This document shows, piece by piece, positions 43,169 to 50,487 of a stretch of DNA of 64,000 nt. A program made the position numbers and the translations under genes. Origin of the DNA: Uliginosibacterium flavum (GTDB taxonomy: Bacteria; Pseudomonadota; Gammaproteobacteria; Burkholderiales; Rhodocyclaceae); NCBI RefSeq assembly GCF_040566545.1, contig NZ_JBEWZI010000018.1, positions 15,773-79,772 of the forward strand, in the 5' to 3' direction. Within the stretch, counting starts at the first letter, position 1. Each line of letters opens with the position of its first letter. The notes under the pieces were generated by a model. The model made no database searches. It was not told where the DNA came from and saw only the letters and a program-made list of their open reading frames with translations.

Positions 43169-43504
43169 CTAACTGCCCTTTCGTCCAGTCTCGGCGAATG
43201 CGATCAATTCGCGGGTGACCCGCTCCTTGATCGCCAGTCGGTCTTCGGGCGACAAACCGTAGCGCTCGCCAAGCAGTTCGTAATCGCTCTGCGCCAGCGA
43301 GACTGTCAGGCGTGGCCGCTTCGGGCGGCTGGAAACCGACAGGCCAAGTATCTGGCGAATCTGGTCCGAGGTGGACAGGTTGTTGTCGAAGGCTGCCTGT
43401 CGTACGGCGGACAGCACGGTTTCCTCGACATCAAATGCCACCTGCACGGCGCGGATGGCTTCATCCGAGCTTTGCCAGCGCGCCGGCTTGCGGCTGACGC
43501 TCAT
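43169..43504 (-). CDS. 111-residue protein of unknown function, coupled to pspA
   Basis: The start overlaps the pspA stop (ATGA at 43501-43504), so it is translationally coupled. The product is soluble, Arg/Lys-rich and mainly helical: SSDEAIRAVQVAFDVEETVLSAV, then NLSTSDQIRQILGL, a basic PKRPRLTV strand, then YELLGERYGLSPEDRLAIKERV. The strand followed by two helices recalls a ribbon-helix-helix fold but I cannot confirm it. It may regulate the operon or bind PspA. No Cys and no membrane segment. Confidence 0.7.
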   Translation of the reverse strand: MSVSRKPARWQSSDEAIRAVQVAFDVEETVLSAVRQAAFDNNLSTSDQIRQILGLSVSSRPKRPRLTVSLAQSDYELLGERYGLSPEDRLAIKERVTRELIAFAETGRKGS

Positions 43505-44241
43505 GCCTTGTCCGCCGCACCGTCACCCGCGGAGGCGGCAGGCGTATCAGCGCCCTGCGCCCGCGAGCGGATGCGCGCCATGATAGATGCCTTGCGATCG
43601 GCATCGTCGCCGATCCCGGCAGCGGCCAGCTTGGCTTCCAGCGCCTTGCTGCCCACTTCACGATCCAGTTGCTCGGCCGCCGTCATGCGATCTGACAGAT
43701 CTTCGTGGCGCTGGCGGATGCGTTCCAGCGATTCCTTGGCGTTGAGCAGTTTCGAGCCCGTGCCATCCACGCTGTCGGCAATCGAGCGTGTCGCGCGATA
43801 AACACTCTCGGTCGTTTTGGCCATTACGATCTGGCGTTCGTGTTCGCGGATCTTGCCCTCGGCGCCCTTGATCAGCTCTTTCAAGCGCGCCACCTGCACG
43901 GCATAAGTGGCATGTGCCTTGGTCTGCTCGTCCAGCTCGCGTTCCAGTTCGGCCACGCGCCCGGCCACTTCTTCGGCCAACGCCTCTTCGTGTTTGTTGA
44001 GGGCTTCCAGTGCCAAGCCTTCGTAGCGCGTGACTTCGCCGCGCAGACGTTCGATCTCGCGAGCACTCTGCATTTCCTTGGCCATCACGCTGGTCAGGTC
44101 GCTGCGCGCCTGAGCCACGTTGTGCTTGGCATCGAGAATTTCCTGTTCGTAGATGCGCGTTGCATTGGCGTCGACCACGCTCTCGCCGATCTCGCGCACG
44201 CTGCCGCGCATCAGGGTTACAAGTTTTTTCAGTACAGACAT
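43501..44241 (-). CDS. pspA: PspA/IM30 family protein
   Basis: The 246-residue protein is a coiled coil from end to end, in the PspA/Vipp1 pattern: an amphipathic N-terminus (MSVLKKLVTLMRGSVREIGESVVDANATRIYEQEILDA), then long heptad repeats with DLTSVMAKEMQSAREIERL, and a C-terminal low-complexity Ala/Gly tail. PspA proteins are ESCRT-III-like and build polymers on stressed membranes. This copy resembles the YjfJ type, linked to DUF2170, rather than the pspABC type. It lies 37 bases after the DUF2170 gene. Confidence 0.9.
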   Translation of the reverse strand: MSVLKKLVTLMRGSVREIGESVVDANATRIYEQEILDAKHNVAQARSDLTSVMAKEMQSAREIERLRGEVTRYEGLALEALNKHEEALAEEVAGRVAELERELDEQTKAHATYAVQVARLKELIKGAEGKIREHERQIVMAKTTESVYRATRSIADSVDGTGSKLLNAKESLERIRQRHEDLSDRMTAAEQLDREVGSKALEAKLAAAGIGDDADRKASIMARIRSRAQGADTPAASAGDGAADKA

Positions 44242-44278
44242 GATTACCTCCGTCTATTCGGGAATTCAGTTGAGCAAG

Positions 44279-44695
44279 TCAGTTCAAAAATTCAGACATT
44301 GCATCCAGTGCATCAATGGCGTTGTCGCTCAGCGCGGCTACGTCCTGCGCCACATCCTCGGCACGTGCATTGCGCGATAGCGCACCCAGCAGCACATAGT
44401 GTTTGCCGATGCGGCCAAAGGACGACAGCGGCACCGAGGGGTTGAGGTCGAGAAGGGTTTCCAGCAGCTCGGTGCGGCGCTCGACGCGCACGTCTTCTTC
44501 GGCCCACAGGTAGCACATGCACAGCACCTGACTATCCGAGCAGGTAACGTAAATGGGCAGTGCATCGCGCTGCTCGATGCTGACCTGGATCACTTCCACC
44601 TCACCGGGAATGGGTTGCAGATGGACCATGAGGCCGCCCAGGGCATTGCCCGTCATGACGTCCAGTCCTTGTAACTGCTCTTGCAATGTTTTCAT
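44279..44695 (-). CDS. DUF2170 (YjfI-like) protein, first gene of the operon
   Basis: The 138-residue protein starts at the ATG at 44695, with AAGGAGAG ten bases upstream; a start eight codons earlier is less likely. The sequence (MTGNALGGLMVHLQPIPGE, DALPIYVTCSDSQVLCMCYLW, NPSVPLSSFGRIGKHYVLLGALS) matches DUF2170, which in E. coli is encoded as yjfI next to the PspA-like yjfJ. It is probably a cytosolic partner of PspA. The promoter region with tandem dyads lies 86-129 bases upstream. Confidence 0.88.
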   Translation of the reverse strand: MKTLQEQLQGLDVMTGNALGGLMVHLQPIPGEVEVIQVSIEQRDALPIYVTCSDSQVLCMCYLWAEEDVRVERRTELLETLLDLNPSVPLSSFGRIGKHYVLLGALSRNARAEDVAQDVAALSDNAIDALDAMSEFLN

Positions 44696-44780
44696 GGTGC
44701 CCCGTCTCTCCTTGTTCAAGCCAAAGTTGGCAAGTGGCCTCAGATCACGCCACAGCTGTTGTGTCGATCATTGTGAACCT

Positions 44781-44824
44781 AGCTTAGGTATCGCGACATA
44801 AAATGTCAAGACATAAAATGTCAA
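44781..44824 (-). promoter_or_regulatory. Promoter with tandem palindromic operator for the PspA operon
   Basis: GACATAAAATGTCAA occurs twice in exact tandem (44795-44809 and 44810-44824); each holds the dyad GACAT-AAA-ATGTC. Read on the minus strand each copy supplies TTGACA. The proximal one has 17 bases to TAAGCT (44786-44781), a weak -10. A further dyad ACCTA-GCT-TAGGT (44777-44789) overlaps that -10. This suggests a regulator bound across the promoter. The 344-base gap between 44696 and 45039 also holds a dispersed repeat. Confidence 0.75.
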
Positions 44825-44934
44825 GGCGTGGGATGGACCTCATGCAGAAGTTAAAAAATCTCAAATGGGTTTTGGGCGTGAAGAGTTTTGCGGGGAATTC
44901 GGCGTAATCCCAGACGGGAGCGGGTTATGGCCGC

Positions 44935-45050
44935 ACCAGGCAGCGGTTGTTGTAGAGCGTGTGGGTGCCTGGCCGCACAGCCAGTGTGGGCGCGGCCCTC
45001 CAGTCATACCTGGTGCGCAGGCAGGCTGGGGGCGCCTCTTCAGCCAAGTC
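44935..45050. repeat. Dispersed intergenic repeat region
   Basis: Contains GCCTGGCCGCACAGCC, GGGCGCGGCCCTCCAG and GGCTGGGGGCGCCTCTTCAGCC, related to the dispersed repeats at 33240 and 46043. The right end runs into the last codons of the DUF808 gene. Confidence 0.5.
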
Positions 45051-45984
45051 TGCGCCAGTGGGCTAGCCCGCGGCTGCCCAGCGTGAACAGCAGCAAGCAG
45101 ACGCTGCCTGCCAGCACGCCGGCCAGCGCATCCAGCAGCGTGGGGGTCAGTGCTTGCAGCAGGGAGCCGATCAGCCCAACGCTGCCGGCGATTTCGCTGA
45201 GGTGGTGAATGAAATCGTGTGCCTGCGGAATGCCGTGCAGCAAGATGCCGCCGCCCACGAGGAACATCGCCAGGGTGCCGACGATCGAGAGCGATTTCAT
45301 GAGCCAGGGCGCGCACCACAGAATGGCGCTGCCGAGCTTGCGCAGAGCTTTGCTGCCCGGGCGCAGGCTGAGGTAAAGCCCGGCGTCATCCAGTTTGACG
45401 ATCAGCGCTACGAAACCGTAAACACCGACAGTCATCAGCAGCGCGACTGCGCACAGCGCGATTACCTGTTGCAGAAAGGGGTAGGGCGCCACAACGCCCA
45501 GGCTGATGACGATGATTTCGGCGGAGAGAATGAAGTCGGTACGCACCGCGCCCTTGATTTTCTCGCGCTCGAAACTGCGCATGTCGACGGCCGGGTTTTG
45601 CAGAGCCTGCAGGTGCGCGGCGTGTTCGCTGGCGTCATGATCGGAGCGATGCAGGAATTTGTGGGCGAGCTTTTCAACACCCTCGAAGCATAGATAGGCG
45701 CCACCGATCATCAGTAGCGGAATGATGGCCCTGGGGGCGAAGGCGCTGATCAAAAGTGCGGTCGGCACGAGGATGGCCTTGTTGCGCAGCGAGCCGAGCG
45801 CCACGGCCCAGACCACCGGCAGTTCACGATCCGCTGAAACGCCAGTGACTTGCTGAGCATTCAGGGCCAGATCGTCGCCGAGTACGCCAGCGGTTTTCTT
45901 GGCCGCGACTTTGCTCATCACGGCAACGTCATCGAGGATCGTGGCGATATCGTCGATCAGCGCCAACAGGCTGCTTGCGGCCAT
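45040..45984 (-). CDS. DUF808 (YedI-like) inner-membrane protein
   Basis: I start at the ATG at 45984, which gives MAASSLLALIDDIATILDDVA, the family N-terminus (314 residues); 20 further codons upstream are in frame but look non-coding. The protein has about eight hydrophobic segments and the conserved VMSKVAAKKTAGVLGDDLALNAQQVTG and KGAVRTDFILSAEIIVISLG motifs. The DUF808 family is of unknown function. The last residues (GLAHWRRLG) are encoded within a dispersed repeat. It lies downstream of the bufferin sigma/anti-sigma genes with 128 bases between. Confidence 0.88.
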   Translation of the reverse strand: MAASSLLALIDDIATILDDVAVMSKVAAKKTAGVLGDDLALNAQQVTGVSADRELPVVWAVALGSLRNKAILVPTALLISAFAPRAIIPLLMIGGAYLCFEGVEKLAHKFLHRSDHDASEHAAHLQALQNPAVDMRSFEREKIKGAVRTDFILSAEIIVISLGVVAPYPFLQQVIALCAVALLMTVGVYGFVALIVKLDDAGLYLSLRPGSKALRKLGSAILWCAPWLMKSLSIVGTLAMFLVGGGILLHGIPQAHDFIHHLSEIAGSVGLIGSLLQALTPTLLDALAGVLAGSVCLLLFTLGSRGLAHWRRLG

Positions 45985-46042
45985 TTCAAGTTCCGTGCGG
46001 GTGTCGGGGCGCGTAGTTTCGCAGAAAGCGCTGGCGCGCGGC

Positions 46043-46122
46043 ACACGCTGAAGAGCCGCGCGGGGCGGCCGTTTTCAGCAGGGCTGCCTGCACAGCCAAT
46101 ACGGGCGCGGCTCTACAGCCAG
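46043..46122. repeat. Dispersed intergenic repeat, CTGAAGAGCC family
   Basis: CGCTGAAGAGCCGCGCGGG, then GCTGCCTGCACAGCC and GGGCGCGGCTCTACAGCC. GGCTGAAGAGCC-type and GGCTCTACAGCC arms are complementary with one mismatch. It overlaps the 3' end of the DUF3379 gene. Confidence 0.55.
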
Positions 46123-46841
46123 CGCACTTTGGTCTGCAGATCCCGATGAGCGGCGTCGAGGCCTGCGCGGCTGTGGCTGATCAGGGCATAATAGCCTTGC
46201 CCGGCGCGCTGCACCCGGATCATGCGCCCCTGTACTTCGAGTGTCTGGGTGTCGGGCTCGCCAGGCTTGCCATTGACCAGCAGTAGGGTGATCGCGCCTT
46301 GCGGGGTGTCGTACACGATGTGCCAGCCCATGCCGTGGCCGGGAATCGGGCAGTGCTGGATGTAACGCACATCACCCACTGGCGCCTGCAACTGCCCGCC
46401 GAAACTCGCCAAGACGGGGCCGAAACGCTCCACACGCTCGGAGCTGTGTGCGGCCATTTCGTCCGCTTCGTCCTGCATATGTTGCGCGGCCGCCTGCGCA
46501 ATGCTGAGGGGCACGACAGTACTTTGCTGCCAATAGAGACTGCTGCCGATCAGCGCGCACAGCAAAACGCTGGCCGCCATGGCCCAGCTTTTCCAGGGCC
46601 GTGCCTGAATTTTCTGGCCGCGCGTGGCGCGCAGGATCGCGCGCTCGGCCAGGCCTTCGGGGATGGCGACGTTCAGTGTCTGGGTGATCTTGATTTCGGC
46701 CTGATCAATGCGCCGGGCATAGGCCTGACACAGGCTGCAGTGCGCTTGATGGGCCAGAGCGGAGGCCGGCAGATGGCGCGGGTCGGCAAGTTTTTCGCGG
46801 CGGAACTGCAGACAGTCGAAGTGGAGGGAGAATGTGGTCAT
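46113..46841 (-). CDS. DUF3379-type anti-sigma-like protein
   Basis: The 242-residue protein has H31-x3-C35-x2-C38 (HQAHCSLC), the zinc motif of ZAS-type anti-sigma factors, in a cytoplasmic N-terminal domain. One membrane helix (about 85-104) and a periplasmic domain (about 105-242) with strands follow. The start overlaps the sigma-factor stop by four bases (ATGA), the usual sign of a sigma/anti-sigma pair. The periplasmic part probably senses the signal, plausibly metal or envelope stress given the bufferin operon upstream. Confidence 0.8.
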   Translation of the reverse strand: MTTFSLHFDCLQFRREKLADPRHLPASALAHQAHCSLCQAYARRIDQAEIKITQTLNVAIPEGLAERAILRATRGQKIQARPWKSWAMAASVLLCALIGSSLYWQQSTVVPLSIAQAAAQHMQDEADEMAAHSSERVERFGPVLASFGGQLQAPVGDVRYIQHCPIPGHGMGWHIVYDTPQGAITLLLVNGKPGEPDTQTLEVQGRMIRVQRAGQGYYALISHSRAGLDAAHRDLQTKVRWL

Positions 46842-47353
46842 AGTGCGAGCCTCCGTTGGGGCTTTGAATCTTCTTTGAAGGCGGCTTGCAGCGTCTGGCG
46901 TGCGCGGGTCAGGCGCACCATCACGGCGCCTTCGGTCGTCGCCAGTTGAGTGGCAATTTCGGCACAGGAAAAGCCGCCAAGCGCCTGCAGCAAGAAAGGT
47001 TCGCGCAAGCTCAGCGGCAGGCTGCTGATCAGGTTTTCCAGATCGTGCAGCGCATACGCGTCGTGGTCGGCAGGCAGATCCAGTTCTTCCGGTGCTTCGT
47101 CGACATAGTCGAATTGTTTGCGCTCGTAGAGGCGCGCGTGTTCGTTGCGCAGGATGCTGATCAGCCAGGGTTTGGGGTTGCTAGGGTCCTGCACCTGATC
47201 CCAGGCCTTCCAGGCACGGGCGAAGGTTTCCTGTACCAGTTCATCGGCGAGGAAACGGTCGCGTGAAAGCCAGTAGGCGAAACGATAGAGATCCGGGCTG
47301 TAGGCGCGGACCACTTGTTCGAACTGGCGCTGAGCAGATTTCTGGAAAAACAT
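46838..47353 (-). CDS. ECF-type RNA polymerase sigma factor
   Basis: The 171-residue protein has region 2 (YRFAYWLSRDRFLADELVQETFARAWKAW, about 17-45), and region 4 (LPLSLREPFLLQALGGFSCAEIA then GAVMVRLTRARQTLQ, about 110-155). No region 1 or 3 is present. It is encoded nine bases after the DoxX gene and overlaps its candidate anti-sigma gene. Such sigma factors near DUF692/DUF2282 genes usually drive the same operon. Confidence 0.92.
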   Translation of the reverse strand: MFFQKSAQRQFEQVVRAYSPDLYRFAYWLSRDRFLADELVQETFARAWKAWDQVQDPSNPKPWLISILRNEHARLYERKQFDYVDEAPEELDLPADHDAYALHDLENLISSLPLSLREPFLLQALGGFSCAEIATQLATTEGAVMVRLTRARQTLQAAFKEDSKPQRRLAL

Positions 47354-47362
47354 GGCTGATTA

Positions 47363-47842
47363 TCAATCTTTTTGTGCGCTCTTGAGGCTGCACATCCGGC
47401 GCAGCCAGTGGTCTGCAGCAAGACGTCCGCCGCCCATCGTCAACACAACCAGTAACAGTGCGCCCCAGAAAAAATGCGACTGAATCGCCGCCGGGCATTC
47501 GAAATCCCACAGCGCCGGATAGCTGATCACCGCCATGGCATTGACGATGAATAAGCCCAGTGCGGCAAAGCGCGTACCCAAGCCAAGCAGCAGGAGCGGT
47601 GGCAGAAGCAATTCACCCGCCGTCCCCAGTATTGCAGCGATGGCGGGCGGCAGCAGCGGCACGCTGTATTCGTACTGGAACAGCGCAGTGGTGCTGCTCC
47701 AGTCATCAATCTTGGTCAGGCCAGCGTGAAAGAAAACCCACACGATATAGGCGCGAATGCCGAGCAACAGCGCATCGCACAGGGCGTCAAGCGTCAATCC
47801 ATAGGCACGCAGCAGCGCGGGAGGCAGTTTGGGGATGTTCAT
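47363..47842 (-). CDS. DoxX family membrane protein of the bufferin operon
   Basis: The 159-residue protein starts at 47842, where the ATG overlaps the stop of the DUF2063 gene (ATGA at 47839-47842). It has four membrane helices and the DoxX pattern: VFFHAGLTKIDDW, LPPAIAAILGTAGELLLP, LGLGTRFAALGLF. DoxX-type proteins accompany DUF2282-DUF692-DUF2063 operons, with unknown role. Confidence 0.88.
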   Translation of the reverse strand: MNIPKLPPALLRAYGLTLDALCDALLLGIRAYIVWVFFHAGLTKIDDWSSTTALFQYEYSVPLLPPAIAAILGTAGELLLPPLLLLGLGTRFAALGLFIVNAMAVISYPALWDFECPAAIQSHFFWGALLLVVLTMGGGRLAADHWLRRMCSLKSAQKD

Positions 47843-48621
47843 GGGGTTTCTCCCGGCGTGATGCCGATGATCAATTCTTGCGCAAAGGCGCGTTGCAGAA
47901 AGCTGCTGGGGTCGAATTGAGGGTCGATGTCTGCAGAGGCGCACAGGGCCTGCTCCAGCGGGCAGCCTGCTTGCAAAGCCTTTATGCAAGAGGCTTCGCA
48001 AGGGGGTAGGCTGCAGACGAAGGCTGCAAGCTCCTCTCTATGGATGAGGGCGACTTCTGCGCCACGCCCGGTCAGATCGAGCTCGCCCTCGTGGTTGGGC
48101 TGGTGCTGCAGCCAGATACTGGCGATGGGCCAATCCGAGGCGATCAGTTGAAGCGCTGGCTGTAAGCACAGACGGCTGACGGCGAGCTGCGCGGGCGTGA
48201 GTCCAGCCAGTGCTGCCATGCCGATGGGCAGATGGTTGGCGGTCATGCTGGCTTGATGCACTGCCCATTCCAGACGCGCCAGATCGGACAGCCAAGGCAG
48301 CTCGGTCATTTCTTCGACGCTTGTGATGAAGGCGGCAAAGGCCTCGCCATATTCGTTGAGATCGCCGCTTTGGGGTGGATGCGCGCGCCAATACAGACGT
48401 GCCAGCTCGGCGAAGCATTCCTCGCCGACGACTTGTTCGCTCACCGGGTAAGCCAGGCGCAGCGCCCCTAGCGTGTTGGCCACCGCGTTGCCGCGATACA
48501 CCGCGATAAGCGCCGCATTGTGTTCGGGATTGCCGGCGAGAAAATCCAGCAGGCCTGCTTCAGCCTGATGATTCAGGATAGCGCCCGCAAATGCGCGCTG
48601 AGTGGCAAGCAGCTCAGACAC
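47839..48621 (-). CDS. DUF2063 (BufC-type) MNIO partner protein
   Basis: A GTG at 48621 gives 260 residues and overlaps the DUF692 stop by eight bases, so translation is coupled; an ATG 12 codons upstream lies within the DUF692 gene. The N-terminal part (LLATQRAFAGAIL, ALIAVYRGNAVANTLGALRLAYPVSEQVVGEECFAELA) matches DUF2063, a family annotated as a putative DNA-binding domain that works as a substrate-recruiting partner of DUF692/MNIO enzymes. Residues 90-130 hold ARLYWRAHPPQSGDLNEYG, also typical. Confidence 0.9.
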   Translation of the reverse strand: MSELLATQRAFAGAILNHQAEAGLLDFLAGNPEHNAALIAVYRGNAVANTLGALRLAYPVSEQVVGEECFAELARLYWRAHPPQSGDLNEYGEAFAAFITSVEEMTELPWLSDLARLEWAVHQASMTANHLPIGMAALAGLTPAQLAVSRLCLQPALQLIASDWPIASIWLQHQPNHEGELDLTGRGAEVALIHREELAAFVCSLPPCEASCIKALQAGCPLEQALCASADIDPQFDPSSFLQRAFAQELIIGITPGETP

Positions 48622-49450
48622 AGGCCGCCTCCTGTTCCAGCATGATTTGCCGCGCATGTGCCGCTTCAGCCAGTAGTTCCGGTAATGGCGGGATGTCGGT
48701 GTCGCGCTCGATCAGCGTCGGCACCGGGCCGCAATGCTGCAGGGCGGCCCGGTACAGCGCCCATACTGCCTCGCACACCGGGCTGCCGTGCGTGTCGATC
48801 AGGCAATGTTCCCCCTGGCTATGGCCAGCGAGATGGATTTCACCAATAGCCTTTGGCGGCAGTTGGCGCAATTCCGCGAGCGGATCAAAGCCGAAATTCT
48901 GTGCATTGACGTAGAGGTTGTTGATGTCCAACAACAGGCCGCAGCCCGTGCGGCGGGTCAGTTCGGCGAGGAATTCGCACTCGCTCAGTTCGGAGGCATG
49001 AAAGCGCAGATAGGCCGAAATGTTCTCGATCAAGACGCGTCGCTGCAGGCGCGTCTGCAGCGCATCGACACGCTCGCAGAGCAGGTCAAGCGTGGCACGG
49101 GTCGTGGGGAAGGGCAGCAAGTCAGCCATGTGCAACTGATCAATCGCGCCCCAGCACAGATGTTCGGAAACCAGCGCGGGCTCGATGCGTTCAACCAGCG
49201 CCGCGAGTCTGTCGACATGCACCTCGCGCAGGCCATCGGCCGAGCCTAGCGATAGGCCAACGCCATGCAGGCTGATCGGGTAATGCGCGCGGGCGGCTTG
49301 CAGCGTGTGCAGGGCGGCTCCGCCAGCGGCGAAAAAATTTTCGCTGTGGACTTCAAGGAAATCGAGCGCAGGCAGCTCATCCAGCACAGCGCGGTAATGC
49401 GGCGCACGCAGGCCGATGCCGATGCTGAGAGGTTTGAGTGTGTTGATCAT
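48614..49450 (-). CDS. DUF692 MNIO enzyme (BufB-type)
   Basis: The 278-residue protein is a TIM-barrel multinuclear non-haem iron oxidase. Family landmarks are FLEVHSENFF (about 30-39), SLHGVGLSLGS (about 58-68), SEHLCWG, ENISAYL, GLLLDINNLYVNA (about 168-180), and IHLAGHSQG. MNIO enzymes modify Cys in RiPP precursor peptides; in bufferin systems they make thiooxazole groups. The precursor gene lies 46 bases upstream and the partner gene overlaps the 3' end. Confidence 0.95.
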   Translation of the reverse strand: MINTLKPLSIGIGLRAPHYRAVLDELPALDFLEVHSENFFAAGGAALHTLQAARAHYPISLHGVGLSLGSADGLREVHVDRLAALVERIEPALVSEHLCWGAIDQLHMADLLPFPTTRATLDLLCERVDALQTRLQRRVLIENISAYLRFHASELSECEFLAELTRRTGCGLLLDINNLYVNAQNFGFDPLAELRQLPPKAIGEIHLAGHSQGEHCLIDTHGSPVCEAVWALYRAALQHCGPVPTLIERDTDIPPLPELLAEAAHARQIMLEQEAACV

Positions 49451-49496
49451 GATGACTTGGGAGCGGGGCCGCCCGTGGCGGCCCCGGCGGCCCGAA

Positions 49497-49757
49497 TTAC
49501 TTCTTCGGCGCCATCATCATGCCGCCCATCTTCTCGCACGTACCCTTGGCGACAAGCTTGAAGGTGTTCGGGTCATTGTCTTTCTTCGATTGACCCGCGC
49601 AGGAATGCGCGCCCGTTGCCGAGGCGCAGTCATTCGCTCCCGCTTTGGCGACGCCGTAGCATTTTTCCTGTGGGGCGTCGGCTGCAAAGGCTGGCTGAAC
49701 AGCGGCCAGTGCAAGGATGGAAACAAGGGATGCGGATACGAGGGCGGTTTTGGTCAT
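49497..49757 (-). CDS. Bufferin-type RiPP precursor (DUF2282, BufA1)
   Basis: The 86-residue protein has a signal peptide (about 1-25, ending AFA) and a short mature peptide with four Cys at 33, 44, 53 and 74: KCYGVAKAGANDC, HSCAGQSKKD and GTCEKMGG. This spacing is the DUF2282 pattern; such peptides are modified by DUF692 enzymes, exported and bind copper. ACAGGAGAG precedes the ATG. The C-terminus is Met-rich (GGMMMAPKK), which could add metal ligands. It is the first gene of the operon. Confidence 0.93.
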   Translation of the reverse strand: MTKTALVSASLVSILALAAVQPAFAADAPQEKCYGVAKAGANDCASATGAHSCAGQSKKDNDPNTFKLVAKGTCEKMGGMMMAPKK

Positions 49758-49825
49758 GTAAATCTCTCCTGTCAGGTGCCGCAGTGCCGGATGCGCTGCT
49801 GGCCGAGGCTATTTCCAAGCCTTCA

Positions 49826-49861
49826 TGCGACAAGACAGGGGCAGCGCCGGAATCCTTACAG
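49826..49861 (-). promoter_or_regulatory. Possible ECF-type promoter for the bufferin operon
   Basis: On the minus strand, CTGTAAGGATTCC is followed 16-17 bases later by GTCTTGTCGCAT, which has the form of an ECF promoter (AAC/GTAA-type -35 and TC-rich -10). It is 70-100 bases before the bufA1 start. This is pattern matching only. The 401-base gap from 49758 to 50158 also holds the divergent cold-shock promoter. Confidence 0.3.
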
Positions 49862-49972
49862 GTGATCGCGAAATAAACTGGATGTGAGATTGATGACCGC
49901 TTAAGCCTCTTGTAGAGAGCAATGCAGAATGAGCGGTTTCAGGAGCGTGCGTAAATGAATTGTCGATTTCAT

Positions 49973-50001
49973 TTGCATTGTCCGGAAGGAATGTGCATAC
50001 T
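49973..50001 (+). promoter_or_regulatory. Possible promoter of cold-shock gene
   Basis: TTGCAT (49973-49978), 17 bases, then CATACT (49996-50001). Transcription from here would give a leader of about 150 bases, as is usual for cspA-type genes. The dyad AAATGAA (49953-49959) / TTCATTT (49968-49974) overlaps the -35 box. Confidence 0.4.
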
Positions 50002-50112
50002 TTGCGGGCGATTTTCAAGTTGTGCTGCTGTTGTCCGGCGTAAGTGCCCGGTTCTCCGGAAATTTTCTCCTTCATCATCCCGCTGTCTTGAGCTTCGCAG
50101 AGCATCCGCTCT

Positions 50113-50136
50113 GGGGGCGTCCCCCGAATTTTTTTA
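50113..50136 (+). terminator. Terminator-like hairpin in the cold-shock gene leader
   Basis: GGGGG (50113-50117) pairs with CCCCC (50121-50125) around CGT and is followed by GAATTTTTTTAATTTTTT. It ends only 23 bases before the start codon, so it may act as an attenuator or RNA thermosensor. Confidence 0.55.
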
Positions 50137-50158
50137 ATTTTTTCAGGATATACAAGAC

Positions 50159-50365
50159 ATGGCAACAGGTACAGTGAAGTGGTTCAATGATTCCAAGGGC
50201 TTCGGCTTCATCACTCCCGATGGCGGCGGCAAGGATCTTTTTGCCCACTTCTCAGCCATTCAAGGCTCGGGCTTCAAGACGCTGCAAGAAAATCAGCGCG
50301 TGAGCTTTGACATCATTACTGGCCCGAAGGGCGAGCAAGCCGCGAACATTCGCGAGGCCGAGTAA
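50159..50365 (+). CDS. Cold-shock protein (CspA family)
   Basis: The 68-residue protein is a single cold-shock domain with both RNA-binding motifs: RNP1 KGFGFIT (about 13-19) and RNP2 LFAHFS (about 28-33). It starts MATGTVKWFNDSKGFG. It binds single-stranded nucleic acid and melts RNA structure. A T-rich leader with a terminator-like hairpin precedes it and a strong terminator follows, so it is a single-gene unit. Which of the several csp paralogues it is cannot be told. Confidence 0.96.
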   Translation: MATGTVKWFNDSKGFGFITPDGGGKDLFAHFSAIQGSGFKTLQENQRVSFDIITGPKGEQAANIREAE

Positions 50366-50425
50366 GGTTGGAGCGTGCAGCAGGCTAGGCGCTAACGCGC
50401 TGCCCGCTGCATTCCGACTTACCGG

Positions 50426-50459
50426 AAAGCCCGGCTTTTGCCGGGCTTTTTATTTTTCT
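50426..50459 (+). terminator. Rho-independent terminator after cold-shock gene
   Basis: AAAGCCCGGC (50426-50435) pairs with GCCGGGCTTT (50440-50449), followed by TTATTTTTCTT. Confidence 0.9.
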
Positions 50460-50487
50460 TTTTCCATTTTCTGTCTGGTAAGTACGC

